A stretch of 64,000 nucleotides of DNA from Pseudocercospora fijiensis CIRAD86 (GCF_000340215.1 NW_006921538.1:62001-126000), one strand, 5' to 3'. Shown: positions 1 to 11,464, counted from the first letter of the stretch. A program made the numbers and translations. The notes: generated from the sequence alone by a model not told the origin.

Positions 1-572
1 AAGATACGAGAAATCTATGCTAAGATAGCTAAGAAGCTAACAAAGGCTTAAGAGTACTAAAAGACCTACTACGATAAGCGTTATATACTAATAACCTTTA
101 AGTAAGGCGATATAGTTATACTTAGTATAAAGAACCTCCGTATCCGCAAATACCTATTACCTAATAGCAAAACAAGGCCTAAGCTCGCACTAAGATATAT
201 TAGCCTATTCCGTATTCGAGAAGTTAAGGGCTCCTCTATATAGGCCTATTAGTTATAGCTTCCTCCTTATTATACTATCTATAATACCTTCTATATATCC
301 CTTCTTAAGCTATACTACTAGCGCGAAGGCGATAAAGCGCCTACTAAGTTAGAAGAAGTCTTAGCTAATAGTAAAGAACTATAGTCGGTCGAGCGCATCC
401 TAAAGTACCGAACTAGGTAAGGCAAGAAGGAATATCTATTAAGATAGCAAGGCTATTTACCTAAATAGGACTCGTAGGAAGCTAAAGGTTCCTTCGAGGA
501 TATAACTAAGTTATTAGAGGAGTATTAGACGAGTATAAAGAATAAGAAGAAGGCTAAAGGCCTATAATATCG
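1..572 (+). pseudogene. Gypsy pol C-terminus: integrase tail and chromodomain (RIPed)
   Basis: The translated frame continues the integrase C-terminal barrel (a D-I-V-x-L strand, then the R-x-K-L-A-x-R-Y-I-x-x-F-R-I motif typical of Gypsy integrases). A chromodomain follows, with the pattern ERIL-x-R-T-x-K-x-KKEYLL-x-QGYL at about bases 385-455. In chromoviruses this domain is thought to guide integration to marked chromatin. Conserved Trp and Gln codons read as TAG, as expected for RIP. The equivalent region of the better-preserved copy is at 8490-9054. It cannot be functional. Confidence 0.85.
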
Positions 573-1775
573 CTAGAGGGACCTAGGATTAATACTACCC
601 CCGGGGTATTATTAGCTAACTAATTAGAGGCAAGCAATTGTTAGCAAAACAAAAACGAGACTATACTACTATAGTAAACGCGCACCGAGTATTAACGAGC
701 GCGCTATAACTATTAACTAATCGCCTGCCCTTCTAAGGAATCTACCTCTTCCCCGGCGTACTCTATAAGCCCTTCTCTTAATGCCTAAACCCCCTCTTAT
801 TCCGGTATCCTATCGAGGCCCTAAGGACTATATAGTCGGCGAAGGCGCGCGCGTAGCGAATAGTGCTAGCAATAATAATAATAACGTCGTAGTACGAGCT
901 AGCGATATATTAGAAGACGATACGGTCGTATTAGTAATAGTATTACTAGGTATATTGCTAGTCGAAGAAGGAAATAAGGAACAAGGTAAAGTTAGCGCTA
1001 AGACGGCTAGTACCGCTATTATTAATATTACTTGCTATCGCTACTATACCTATAAAAACAACCTTACCTATACTACGGCCTAAGGCCCGAATATACTATA
1101 CTAACTAGGTTAAAAGGTAAAACTATTCGAAGGGCTTAAGACTTAAAAGATTAAGCGATCGATAGACTAACTAAGGGCAAAAATATAGAGCTAAGCTAGC
1201 CGGGGTCGATCTTGCGGATAATAGGTTACTCCTCGATCTTTCCGACCCTTTAAGCGAGGCGAACCTTAACTATTATACTTATAATAGCCTTTATTTATAG
1301 AAACTAGACGAACTGTATTTTAGAGGATTAATAATTAAAGGCTACTAAACCTAACTAATTAGGGCTAGCGAAACTACGATAGTAAATAAATAGCCCTCGT
1401 AATAATAAGAACAATCCCTCGGAAGCGAATATTGCTAGGTCTTTTAGAGTAGACGTAAAGAACTCGGATAATATTACTTAGAACAGAGGTAGTGCTATAA
1501 TACCTCGTACGTCTACCTATTATAGTAGGGAAGACGCGCCTGTATTATAATTAGTCGATAGTCCTTAATTCTTATAGATATATATTACTCTATTATATAT
1601 AAAAATAGCGTAGTTAGAGTTAGACATTATATTAGAGGTAAGGTTTAATAAGGTTACATAATTAGGTAGTTAAGTGTTTAATTTAGCGCGGACTAAGTAG
1701 CTTATTAGGCCTACTAAGTTAGTAGCGATAGAGGTTAAGGATAGAATATAGACCGGCTACGAGGGCGCGGCCTTT
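573..1775 (+). other. 3' untranslated region of Gypsy copy 1
   Basis: This is about 1.2 kb between the end of pol and the polypurine tract, matching 9055-10213 in copy 2 and 53696-54960 (minus) in copy 3. It starts with a C/G palindrome (about 595-608) that recurs in all three copies. It was first mistaken for part of the LTR. It holds one short frame (781-1083), listed separately. Confidence 0.6.
781..1083 (+). CDS. Small ORF downstream of Gypsy pol
   Basis: This is an uninterrupted 100-codon frame. It has an Asn run (residues 31-35) and a strongly hydrophobic Val/Ile/Leu stretch (about residues 49-61), followed by a Lys/Glu-rich segment. Copy 3 has a related frame at 54538-54726 (minus) with the same order: Asn-rich run, hydrophobic leucine-rich stretch, E-E/K-E-G-N. 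Copy 2 keeps only a rearranged remnant near 9260-9420. The order is conserved although the rest of the element is shot through with stops, so it may have been a small accessory protein. It has no recognised domain, and chance openness in a CAG/TGG-poor sequence is possible. Confidence 0.3.
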   Translation: MPKPPLIPVSYRGPKDYIVGEGARVANSASNNNNNVVVRASDILEDDTVVLVIVLLGILLVEEGNKEQGKVSAKTASTAIINITCYRYYTYKNNLTYTTA

Positions 1776-1785
1776 AGAAGGGAAG
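1776..1785 (+). other. Polypurine tract of Gypsy copy 1
   Basis: The purine run AGAAGGGAAG lies four bases before the 3' LTR. It occurs at the same place in copy 2 (10214-10223) and in copy 3 on the other strand (53686-53695). It is the expected primer site for plus-strand DNA synthesis and fixes the LTR start. Confidence 0.75.
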
Positions 1786-1789
1786 CGTA

Positions 1790-1972
1790 TATTAGGACTA
1801 TAGAGGCTATATATAATTAGTATATAACTAGGCCGAGTAAAGCTAGGGTCTTAATACCTTAGGCAGGGCTTAGCGCTTAGCGTTAGGCTAACTTGCCTAC
1901 TTTCCTCCCTCTCCTCCTAGATCCTTATCGAATACTACTTATACCTACTACTACCCTATCTACCTACTAATA
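1790..1972 (+). repeat. 3' LTR (183 bp) of Gypsy copy 1
   Basis: This is a 183-bp repeat beginning TATTAG and ending CTAATA; before RIP these were probably TGTTAG and CTAACA. It matches 3379-3561, 10228-10410, 53499-53681 and 60815-60997, all of the same length. Confidence 0.85.
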
Positions 1973-3378
1973 TAACCCCTATTATAACTTCTACGCCGCT
2001 AATGTGCTAGTAATACGCGCCGTCGATAAGAAGCGAATAGATACGATAGTTTAGGTCTCTAAAGACTAACTCGCGCTACTTATATAGCGTAGACAGCTCT
2101 TACTAATAGACGCGACCTATAAAACTAACTATCTTAGCTACTTCCTATATACTATAGAAATACGCGATAAGAACGGCCTCTAGCGACCTATTACGTACTT
2201 TCTAAGTACTAATAGTAGTAGTATAGTAGGGAAACCTAGCTTAGTATAGGTATATACCTTTTGCATCTTCCTTCTTTATATATATATATATATCTATATA
2301 TATACGGACAGCTACGAAAAGAACTTAGAGGCAGACAGATATAAGAATTATACCTTGTCCCGCTATAATATAGCTCCCGCTACCCTTCTTCTCTTCTTAT
2401 TAATAATTACAATGCCTTGTCTCTAAGGTATATAATAGTATACCGACCCCTCGTAGTTATCTAAGAGATATTAAATTCGAGGGTTATAATATATAGTTTC
2501 TTATGTATATATATCTCTACCTACGACCTACTCGTCCCGCCTATAGTAGCGATATCGTATTAGCGTATCCTAAATAGATTATCCGATAGTCTAGCGACCG
2601 CCGTAGTTATAGACTACGATTCTTCCTTACTAACGACCTAGTAGCCGAGAGACGCGCTATTTAATTAATATAGCTACTAGTATTGCCGATAGACGAGAAT
2701 ACCGTAGAAATAGCTATAGAAGCTACTAAAATCGAGAACTCCGAGTCCGACGATAATAGCTTTAAACCTCTATACTAAACCGACTATCTCCTCTACTACT
2801 TTTACCTCCTACGATCTATTAAGCGCTACTTTAGTAGTAAACTAGCTAAGAAGTTACGCTATTATCTATATTCTACCGTTAAATTTAGGCGCTCTGTTCC
2901 TAGTTACACAGATAGCCTACAAAACGCTATTATAAGCCTTTCAAAGGACTATAGGCTTAATAAGAGGTTAGAAGATATTACGAAAGAGATAAAGGATAAT
3001 ATCTGCTACTAGGTACTCTATTACCCTATAGACTCTACTATTCTTATATAGGTAAAGGATACTAACGTCCCTAAATATTATTATAGCAAATATAAGTACG
3101 AGGATAGGGCGTAGATAGCTAGCGAATATACCCTCTATAGTATAGCAATATATATAGAGGTAATAGACTACGAATACGACTAACGCTTACTTAATTCTAC
3201 TAAGAGTAAGGATAGCAAACTTTACCCTCTCGCTACTAGTAATAACGAGCTATTAAAGCGTTAGTTACTAGAGTTTCTATAGCGGTTATAGTAGCTAACT
3301 AGTAAGTAATACTAGAAGGATACTTAACCTAACTCTATCGCATTCGCGGCGCGCTTACTTAGTCGTAGGATAGTATAC
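1973..3378 (+). pseudogene. MULE-like transposase relic (RIPed), split by a solo LTR
   Basis: With RIP stops ignored, a frame around 2085-2215 reads L-L-I-D-A-T-Y-K-T-N and later P-I-T-Y-F-L-S-T-N. These match the first Asp region and following strand of MULE-type DDE transposases. The frame resumes after the inserted solo LTR at 2222-2545 (F-F-L-T-N-D-L-V-A-E-R-R-A). The remainder, to about 3330, is Lys/Tyr-rich and unassigned. No inverted repeats or target duplications were found. It could also be a relic of a host protein with a domesticated MULE domain. Confidence 0.45.
2222..2545. mobile_element. Solo LTR (324 bp), family S
   Basis: It starts TATAG and ends CTATA, probably TGTAG...CTACA before RIP. 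A perfect 4-bp target duplication GTAG flanks it (2218-2221 and 2546-2549). A second copy with a different 4-bp duplication lies at 59732-60089. The two share their ends and a block including GACCC-CTCGTAGTTA and CTACGACCTACTCGTCCCGC. A TA-rich microsatellite sits near 2278-2305. No internal coding region is present, so it is a solo LTR of an unidentified element. Confidence 0.65.
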
Positions 3379-3561
3379 TATTAGGGCTAAAGGGGCTATA
3401 CGTAACTAGTATATAATTAGGCCGAGTGAAGCTAGGGTCTTAGTGCCTTAGGCAGGGCTTAGCGCTTAGCGTTAGGCTAACTAGCCTGCCTTCCTCCTTC
3501 TCCTCCTAGTTCTCTATCGAATACTACTTATACCTACTACTACCCTATCTACCTGCTAATA
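3379..3561 (+). repeat. 5' LTR of Gypsy copy 2
   Basis: 183 bp, starting TATTAGGGC and ending GCTAATA. The primer-binding region that follows (3562 onward, TAACCCTTCTTA) is shared with copy 3. I did not identify a matching tRNA. Confidence 0.85.
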
Positions 3562-3789
3562 TAACCCTTCTTATATAGTATTCGATCTACCCTTTAAGGG
3601 CAGTAGCTAGATAGTCCTTACATTAAGCTTTTAGCGGTATAGCTACGAAAACTATCGATTTAACTATATTACGCCCGAAGAACGGGACCTACACGTACTA
3701 TTCTATTAAAACAACCGTACTAATTATTAAGCAAGGCCTTCTATACGGCCTATTACACTAAGTTAATCGTACTAAGCCGATATCTACTA

Positions 3790-5180
3790 ATTCCGCTATA
3801 TCCGCATCTTAGGGGCCTATAATATATTATTAGTGTTACCCCTTATAATAGCCGGCTTATTACGAAACAACAACAACAACCGTAGCGCTACTAGTAGTGC
3901 TAGCAATAACAATACTAGTGGCACATTGCCTACTAAAGTGCCTCCTACTAAAGAACCTACTAGGGGGCCTTCTAAAGAACCTATAATCGAAGGGGATAAC
4001 CTATCGTTGCCCGTTAACGATATTCTTAGCAATATTGTTAACCGTCGATATAACTAGCTAGCCTTTGGCCCCTAGCTAGTAGCGAGGCTTTAAGAGGCTA
4101 CCTAAAACAGGCTCGCTGCTCTACGTTAAGAATAATAGCTAAAGGACAACCTCCTCGAAATCCGCCGCCTTTAGGAGGCCCTAATAACTAACACTAAGCC
4201 GATAGTAGGGCCTTCCTTACTATTAGTCCTAGTCTAGAAGAAGGATGCTAAACTTAAGGACTATACCGTGTTTAATAGCTCTAGTCGGAAGCAATACAAT
4301 AACTATAGTCGTAACTATAAGCTTAACTAGCGCAATATACTAAGAGCGCTACTAGATAACTATTCCTTAGTTGTCTATACTATACAGTACATTAACGGTA
4401 ACCCTAAACGTACATAGGGTAGCTATTTTAATTCCCTTTACGACTAGACCGCTATTTAATAGTAGGACTATAAGACTATTATACTAAATACCCTTAGCAA
4501 CCCTATATTGCGCTAGTAGCACGCCTAAGACTAATACCTACGTACTAAACAAAAGGCCGACTAAACCTCTCGATCCTTCGAGGCCTATCTAAAGACCCTT
4601 AAGGACGATTTGCTACCTAAAACCGACTCTATCTAGATATCTAAGATACGACCTAAACTAAGATAGGAACTAGTCCTTAAATTAGACCGCCGCCGTATGT
4701 TTAAATAGGCTAATCTTATACGCATTCAATTTATAGTAGAAGTCGAAACCGTAGAGCGTATAGTCTAGCTCTAGCAACGGTTAGAATCTAAGATACGACT
4801 AGCCGCTAACAACCGTAGCCGTAGTAGAAACTAAGGCTCCTACTAGAATAACAATACTAATAATAGGAATAGTAACAACGACCGTAGAAGAGGCCGTAGC
4901 CGACGGCTATATAGAGGAGGCCGTAATAGAGGCCGTAGAAGGGGCTCGTATCCCTATAATACTAACCGCTCGACTAACAATAGCAGCAATAGCTATAGCA
5001 ACCCTCTAACTAGATTAAAGTGCTTTAACTATAATAGTACTAGCTACCTACTAGGCTAATGTAACAAACCTAAGGACTAGGCCCGAATCGACCGTGCTAC
5101 TACTAAGTACCGAAAGCACCTTTTAGCCGCTAATACTACCCCTATTAGCCCTTCTAACTATTCGAAAAAAGAATAAGCGC
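3790..5180 (+). pseudogene. gag: Gypsy gag relic (copy 2)
   Basis: The nucleocapsid/capsid protein of the element. A short frame at 3833-4057 is still open (Asn-rich and Thr/Pro-rich). The capsid-like part follows, with F-x-x-L-Y-D-Q (about 4430) and an R-x-F-E-A-Y-L-x-x-L segment (about 4570). An Arg/Asn-rich tail leads to a CCHC zinc knuckle at about 5030-5080, pattern C-F-N-Y-N-S-T-S-Y-L-L-G-x-C. The second Cys and the His now read Tyr (TGT to TAT, CAT to TAT), exactly the RIP change. The reading frame shifts between the open N-terminal part and the knuckle. Confidence 0.75.
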
Positions 5181-5199
5181 CGCACTAACCGTTAGCCTT

Positions 5200-8100
5200 A
5201 TACGGCGTAAAACTATCGATATTATACTAGCTATTATACGTACCTGTCTTATATAGGACACGTATAGAACTAACTATAAAACTAAGGTTATACTAGACCT
5301 AGGAAATTCAGTTAGTACCCTTATTAGCTATCGCCTAGCTAAGTAATTAGACCTTCGACAATTGCCTAGGACTAACCTACTAACCCTTACTTAGTTTAAT
5401 AACGCTCGGCACTTAACCTATAGGGCCTATTACATTCCTATAGTTCTAAAGGACGACCTCGGAAATAAACGCCTACTAGACTTTACTACCTACGTAGTAG
5501 ATATAGACAACCTATATAGGGGAGCTACTATTGTTATTAGCAACCCTATTCTTAAGCACTACGCCGTAGCTATAGACCTAGGCAGCTAACGGTAGCGATT
5601 TAGGATCGCTAGGAAAGAGGATATTAAACATATTAATACTAGCGAGTGCCCTAACGATATTAGGGTCCTGTTTATTAGCAACCTAATACCTGCTTTAGCT
5701 AATCCGATAGCTAATCTTCTCGGTAGAGATAACGATAAACCTATGCCCCCTAATAGCATAGACCCTAATTAGCTTGCTCGTACACTAGAACCTATTCGAG
5801 AGATCTGTGTTAATGTATTTAAACACTACTTAGCATCGATATTGCCTATGTTTAAAGAGACGGATTATAAGATTAACATTATAGAGGGCAAAGAGGTCCC
5901 TTTTAGTCCCCTCTATAATCTTAGTAAACGAGAGCTTGCTATATTACGTAAGTATCTAGAGGAAAACCTAGCTAATAGCCGGATATAGTATAGTAATAGC
6001 CCTACTAGTGCACCTATCCTATTCGTACTAAAGAAGGATAGTAGCCTACGTCTATATATTAATTACCGTAGGCTTAACGCTGTTACTATTAAGGACCGCT
6101 ATCTACTTCCGCTTATTAACGAGACCCTCGATCGCCTTTCTAGCGCCTACTTCTATACTATATTAGACATTAAGGACGCCTATTACCGTATTTGTATTCG
6201 TAAGGGCGATAAATAGAAGACAGCCTTCTATACCCGTTATAGCTATTTCGAGTACTTAGTTATACTATTCGGCTTAGCTAATACCCCTATAACATTCTAG
6301 TTCTATATTAATCGGGCCCTTTCGGGCCTATTAGACTACCTTTGTATAGTTTACCTAGATAACATCCTAGTTTATATATATTTACCTAATATTGCGGAGT
6401 ACTAGGCTATAGTCCGCAAGGTCCTCGACTGCCTAAGGGCCTATAGCCTATATTGCAAGCCTTCTAAATGCACCTTTACTACTAAAGAGGTGTCCTTCCT
6501 TAGCTTCCTCGTATCGACTAAGGGTGTTAAGGCTAATCCTAACCGGATTAAGACTATTACTAAGTAGCTAATACCTACTAGTATTAAGGAACTTTAGTTA
6601 TTCCTCGGTTTCGCTAACTTCTACCGTCGGTTTATTAAGAGCTATTCGAGACATGTAATGCCCCTAACTAAGCTTACTAAAACTAAGGCTAATCTGTCTA
6701 GAGAGTTCAAACAGACTAATAGAGCACAAGCCGCTTTTAACGGTTTAAAGTAGCGCTTTACTAAAGTCCCCTTATTATACTACTTCGTACTAAGCAAACT
6801 AATCCGTATTAAGACTAACGCTTTATAGTTCGCTATATTAGCTATAATGTCTTAGTAGTTAGATAGTAACTACTACTAGCACCTAATTGCCTTCTTTTTA
6901 TAGAAGATAATCGATATAGAACGTCGGTACGAGACCTACGAGTAAGAGCTCTTAGCAATCGTAGAAGCCTTTAAACACTAGCGCTACTATCTCGATAGTA
7001 TATAGTATACTATTTAGGTCTATACGGACTATAACAACCTCTATAGAATTACGAAGGTTACTAGGGTTATAGGTCGATAGGCTAGATAGGCCGTCTACCT
7101 CGCTAGGTTTAATTTTAATATATTATATCGGCTAGGCGTAAGCAACCCTACTAATAGCCTATCGAGGCGACCTAATTACGACGGCGAAACCTAATCTATT
7201 AATTCGTTGTTTCTAATCCTATAGTACAAGATTGCTATAGACCTCGTAGTAAGGCAAGCGTAGGATAAGCGGCTTACCGGACTCCGCGACGGCTTAAAGT
7301 ATGTTAATACTCTTACTATATTAATAGTGCGTATTAAGGATACAGATAGGAGAAGTTATAATAACTCCCTAGTCGACATCGCTATATATAGTAATAGCGA
7401 TAGCACTACTATAGTTAATCCGGCTGCTAGTGCTACTAGATATATATAGTGCGTACTACGTAAGACAGCGAGGGTACTATTAAGCGAACTTGTAGAAGGA
7501 GATAGACGAGCGTTTATAGATAAGCTATTACGTACTTAGCAAAGGGACGCTTTTGCTGCTGCTTGTATAGATTAGCTTAGAAGTAGCCGTAAGACTAGAT
7601 CTAGTAAGAATTAGTCGATTAATACTAATAGCTATTTGCGCTATAAGGGTAGGCTCTATATCCCTACCGAGTATTCGATCCGACAAGAGCTTCTTAAGCA
7701 ATACTATAATAGTAAGCTCGCCGGTTACTATAGTATAGAGAGGTCGTACGAGCTACTATCGCGCACATACTACTAGCTAAATAGTAAGCGGGATATAAAG
7801 GAATATATCGATACGTATACCGTATACTAACGTATTAAGGCACCGAAGCATTAGCCTTTTAGCGAGTTGTTCTTATTACTAATCCCTAACAAGCTATTCG
7901 TAGAGCTTATAATAGATTTTATTATAGGTCTTTCCCCTACTAAACGAAGAGGAAGCAGAGACGTCTTTAACGCTATACTAGTCGTTATAGACCGATCTAC
8001 TAAGGGTGCTCGCTATATTCCTACTCGGAAGGATTAGACTACTATTAATATAGCTAAAGCACTATAGAACAACATCTTCTATAGCTATTAGGGAACCCCT

Positions 8101-9054
8101 AAGGGGATAGTTTCTAACCGAGGCTCGATATTTATATCTTACTATTAGAGTAAGATATACCTATAGCTAAGACTTAAGTATCGCCTATCTATAGCGTTCT
8201 ATCTATAAACAGATAGCTAGACCGAGAGGCAAAATGCTACCCTATAGTAGTACCTACGCAGCTATATTAATAAAAACCCTAATAACTAGGTTAACCTCCT
8301 ATAACTAGCTAAATTCGTATACAACAATAGTGTCTACTTATTAATTAAGGTCTCGCTATATATAGCTATAATAGGCTAGAACGCTACTATACTATAAGAC
8401 CCCCTATCGCTCGAGGCCGAGCGTAAGGAAAGGGAAGCGCGTTAAGTACTAACACCTAAGACACTAGCAGCTATTAAGAGGGTTTAAAAGATGCGAGAGA
8501 TTTACGCTAAGACAGCTAACAAACTAGTAAAGGCCTAGGCCTATTAGAAGGCCTATTACGACAAACACTATATACCAATAACCTTTAAGCAAGGCGACAT
8601 AGTTATACTAAATACTAAGAACCTCCGCATCCGTAAGCACCTATTACCTAACGGCAAAACAAGGCCTAAGCTCGCACTAAGATATATTAGTCTATTCCGT
8701 ATTCGAGAAGTTAAGGGCTTCTCCGTATAGGCCTATTAGTTATAGCTTCCTCCTTATTATACTATCTATAATACCTTCTATATATCCCTCCTTAAGCTAT
8801 ATTACCTACGCGAGGGAGATAAAGCCCCTACTAAACACGAAGATATACTAGCGGATAGTAAAGAGCTGTAGTCTATAGAACGTATCCTGTAGCACCGGAC
8901 TAGGAAAGGCAAGAAGGAGTACCTGTTAAGATAGCAAGGCTATTTACCTAAATAGGACTCGTAGGAAGCTAAAGCCTCTTTTAAAGACATAACTAAGTTG
9001 TTAGATAAGTATTAGACTAGTATAAAGAACAAGAAGAAGGCTAAGGGCCTATAA
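5200..9054 (+). pseudogene. pol: Gypsy pol relic: PR-RT-RH-IN-chromodomain (copy 2)
   Basis: The polyprotein that copies and integrates the element. Protease region near 5295 (L-D-L-G-N-S). Reverse transcriptase from about 5860 to 6650, with the active-site box at about 6350 reading Y-L-D-N-I-L-V-Y: the second catalytic Asp is now Asn. RNase H about 6790-7080. Integrase zinc finger near 7700-7850, with its His and Cys converted to Tyr. Integrase core about 7900-8230, with the second catalytic Asp as Asn (V-S-N-R-G) and Glu kept (Q-T-E-R-Q-N). Chromodomain about 8870-8960. Apart from TAG/TAA codons one frame runs the whole length. Confidence 0.88.
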
Positions 9055-10213
9055 TGTTACTATTAAGGCCTAGGATTAATAGCACCCCCGGGGTGTTATT
9101 AGCTAACTAATTAGAGGCCGGCAAACTAGGACAATAAAACTACACTACTATAGTAAACGCGCACCGAGTATTAACAAGCGCGCTATAACGCGTTAACTAT
9201 TCGCTGCTCTTTTAGGAAACTACCTCTCTACTAACGCGCCCTATAAGGCCCTTCTCCTAGTATTTAGGTCTCCCTCCTATTCCCTTATTCTATCGAGGCC
9301 TAGGCAATCGGCGAGGACGGCGCGGCCGGCGCGGCTATATTAGTAATAGTATTACGGAAAGGAAATTAGAAGCAAGGTAAAGTTAGCGCTAAGACGACTA
9401 GCGCCGCTACTATTAATATTACCTACTCGCTACTATTATTAACCTTACCTACACTACGAGCCTAAAGCACTATACCAACTAAGTTAAAAGATTAAACCTA
9501 TTAAAGGTTTGATTAAAACTCTAAGGCTAAGTCAAAATATTAAGGTTTAAAAGATTAAGTAGCTTAATAGGCTAACTAACTAAGGGCAAAAACTATAGAG
9601 CTAAGCTAGCTAGGGTCGATCTTGCGGATAATAGGTTACTCCTCGATCTTTCTAATCCTTTAAGCGAGGCGAACCTTAACTATTGCACTTATAATAGCCT
9701 TTACCTATAGAAACTAGAAGAACTAAGTTTTTTAAAAAGATATAATTAGTTAACACTTAAAGGCTGCTAAACCTAACTAATTAGGGCTAGTAAAACTACG
9801 ATAGTAAATAATAGTCCTCGTAATAATAAGAACAACCCTCGGAACGGACAAACCCTCGGAGCGGACATTTCTAGGTCTTTTAAGAGTAGACGCAAAGAAC
9901 TCGGTACGATATTACTTAGAGCGGAGGCAGGACTACAATACCTCGTACGTCTACCTATTATAGTAGGTAAGACGCGCTCGTATTATAATTAGTCGATAGT
10001 CCCTAATTCTCGTAGTTATATATTACTTTATTATATATAAGGATAGCGCAGTTAGAGTTAGACATTGTGTTAGAAGGTGAAGTTTAATATAGTTATATAA
10101 TTAGGTAGTTAAGTGTTTAATTTAGCGCGGCTAGGTAGCTTATTAGACTTGCTAAGTTAGTAGTAATAGAGGTTAAGATTAGAATATAAACAGGCTACGA
10201 GGGCGCGGCCTTT
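9055..10213 (+). other. 3' untranslated region of Gypsy copy 2
   Basis: This begins with the C/G palindrome near 9084-9096 and matches 573-1775 of copy 1 with small insertions and deletions. The small ORF seen in copies 1 and 3 is broken here by deletion. I see no other feature. Confidence 0.5.
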
Positions 10214-10223
10214 AGAAGGGAAG
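10214..10223 (+). other. Polypurine tract of Gypsy copy 2
   Basis: AGAAGGGAAG, four bases upstream of the 3' LTR, as in the other two copies. Confidence 0.75.
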
Positions 10224-10227
10224 CGTA

Positions 10228-10410
10228 TATTAGGGCTAAAGGGGCTATATATAACTAGTATGTAATTAGGCCGAGTAAAGCTAGGGTCTTAGTGCCTTAG
10301 GTAGGGCTTGGCGCTTAGCGTTAGGCTAACTAGCCTGCCTTCCTCCTTCTTCTCCTAGTTCTCTATCGAATACTACTTGTACCTACTACTACCCTATCTA
10401 CCTGCTAATA
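10228..10410 (+). repeat. 3' LTR of Gypsy copy 2
   Basis: 183 bp, same length and ends as the 5' LTR at 3379-3561. RIP-type transitions (C to T, G to A) account for most differences. Confidence 0.85.
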
Positions 10411-10878
10411 TAACCCTTCAGACTTCTTATATATACGAGTATAGATTCTATCTCTAGTACTAGGTCGCCTACGCTAAACTATAGTACTACTATTTCTAGG
10501 TAGGTTAGAATATAATCTAAGACTACGACCTTTAGTACTAGCTATTTATATTTAAAGACGCTAAATATAATAATAGCGGCTACTCCTTAATCTATAACTA
10601 AGTAGCGACTTCCTACGCTACTAATAAGCTCTACGACGACATTAGTACGCCGAGCGTATCTAGTTTCTTATACTATAAGCGTATATACGATTATACCGAC
10701 GATCTCCGCTACTAGATATATACTATTAGATAGCGCTACGTCGATAACTAGATACTACCTAAAACCCGATAACAAGACTAGAAGCGCTTTATTAGACGAC
10801 TTAACAGCATAAGTAGACCTTAATACGCTAAAGCTACGCGCCTTACTATAGAAGATTACTTTAGCCTCGAATTACTAC
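10411..10878 (+). pseudogene. Unidentified coding relic, left part (split by the hAT element)
   Basis: A Tyr-rich frame with only TAG/TAA stops runs up to the hAT insertion (...E-D-Y-F-S-L-E-L-L-L). When the hAT element and one copy of its 8-bp duplication are removed, the frame continues at 20827 without a shift. I do not recognise the protein. It could be the C-terminal part of the MULE-like relic at 1973-3378, separated by Gypsy copy 2, but this is not shown. Confidence 0.35.
10871..10878. repeat. Left 8-bp target-site duplication of hAT
   Basis: ATTACTAC, repeated exactly at 20819-20826. Eight-base duplications are the hallmark of hAT insertion. Confidence 0.9.
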
Positions 10879-10901
10879 TAGACCCCGTAGGAGTTCGGGT
10901 T
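10879..10901 (+). repeat. Left terminal inverted repeat of hAT
   Basis: Matches the right end (20796-20818, reversed) at 19 of 23 positions. Two of the four mismatches are C/T or G/A transitions of the kind RIP produces. Confidence 0.8.
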
Positions 10902-11054
10902 GGTTTAGTTTAGTTTACTAAGCCGAAGATCTGGTTTAGTTTGGGTTAGTTTGCTAAGCAACTATAGGATTAGCCAGTTCGAACTGTAGAATTTATCGGT
11001 TTCTAAGAAGTATAAGAATGTCTACGTAACTCGAAGCAAGCCCTTTATAAGATA

Positions 11055-11090
11055 CGAGAGTGTAGCCGGTAGCGTAGCCGGCATTTTTCA
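11055..11090. repeat. GCCGGCTA-type dispersed motif cluster (first of about 14 sites)
   Basis: Short copies of TAGCCGGC/GCCGGCTA occur near 11060-11086, 11995-12031, 12601-12611, 13154-13216, 13388-13418, 14455-14476, 15288, 16866-16897, 17876-17925, 19279-19310, 19849-19915, 20505-20530 and 20633-20658. They sit between or within genes, one inside the intron of the H3 gene at 12.6 kb, and are rare outside the element. Confidence 0.6.
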
Positions 11091-11210
11091 GTTGTAGGAA
11101 GGTACTTATATAACCCTAAATCTATAGACAATTCGCTAAGGGCACTAACTGGTTAAAAGTGTATGTGTGTGCAAGCTATTATAGTTTAGTTTAGAAACTG
11201 TACTTGTTGG

Positions 11211-11458
11211 GTGTAAATTTTATCCTTTCGCTCGCTATTTAATTCCCTAACTACTCGGTAGAATATTGTTGTCTAGATCTAGGTAGAACTTGTCGATTTC
11301 CCTAGGGGCCCTCCTTGAGAAGTTCTAGTACTTATTAGGTACAAATTTTATCCTTTCGCTCGCTATTTAATTCCCTAACTACTCGGTAGAATATTACTAT
11401 CTAGATCTAGGCAGAACTTATCGATTTCCCTAGAAGCCCTCCTTAAGAAGTTCTAACA
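11211..11458. repeat. Tandem duplication of about 130 bp in hAT
   Basis: Two direct copies (starting near 11211 and 11341) of a sequence running from AAATTTTATCCTTTCGCTCG to GAAGTTCTA. They differ almost only by C/T and G/A changes, so the duplication predates RIP. Confidence 0.75.
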
Positions 11459-11464
11459 CTTTCT

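Larger units (their letters stand above)
1..1972 (+). mobile_element. Ty3/Gypsy chromovirus copy 1, 3' portion
   Basis: This is the right-hand end of a Gypsy retrotransposon whose left part lies outside the window. In order it has the integrase C-terminal region, a chromodomain, a long 3' untranslated region, a polypurine tract and a 183-bp 3' LTR. It is nearly colinear with two other copies in the window (3379-10410 plus; 53499-60997 minus). RIP has mutated it heavily, and stops in the pol frame are TAG or TAA. Confidence 0.9.
3379..10410 (+). mobile_element. Ty3/Gypsy chromovirus copy 2, full length (7,032 bp)
   Basis: This is a complete element: 183-bp 5' LTR, gag, pol (protease, reverse transcriptase, RNase H, integrase, chromodomain), a roughly 1.1-kb 3' region, polypurine tract and 183-bp 3' LTR. 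No matching target duplication is visible (TATAC on the left, TAACC on the right), so the ends may come from recombination between elements. All three right-hand LTR borders of this family are followed by TAACCC. Confidence 0.92.

Noticed and set aside
607..1972. A 1.37-kb LTR for Gypsy copies 1-3 (TGTTATTAGC...CTAACA)
   Set aside because: The 5' copies at 3379-3561 and 60815-60997 are only 183 bp, both with identical borders, and a polypurine tract lies just upstream of the 183-bp unit at the 3' side. The extra sequence is 3' untranslated region.
3817..4032. Hydrophobic open frame antisense to gag (also 60330-60551 in copy 3)
   Set aside because: It mirrors the Asn/Thr-rich gag N-terminal codons. 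Long antisense openness follows from that composition.
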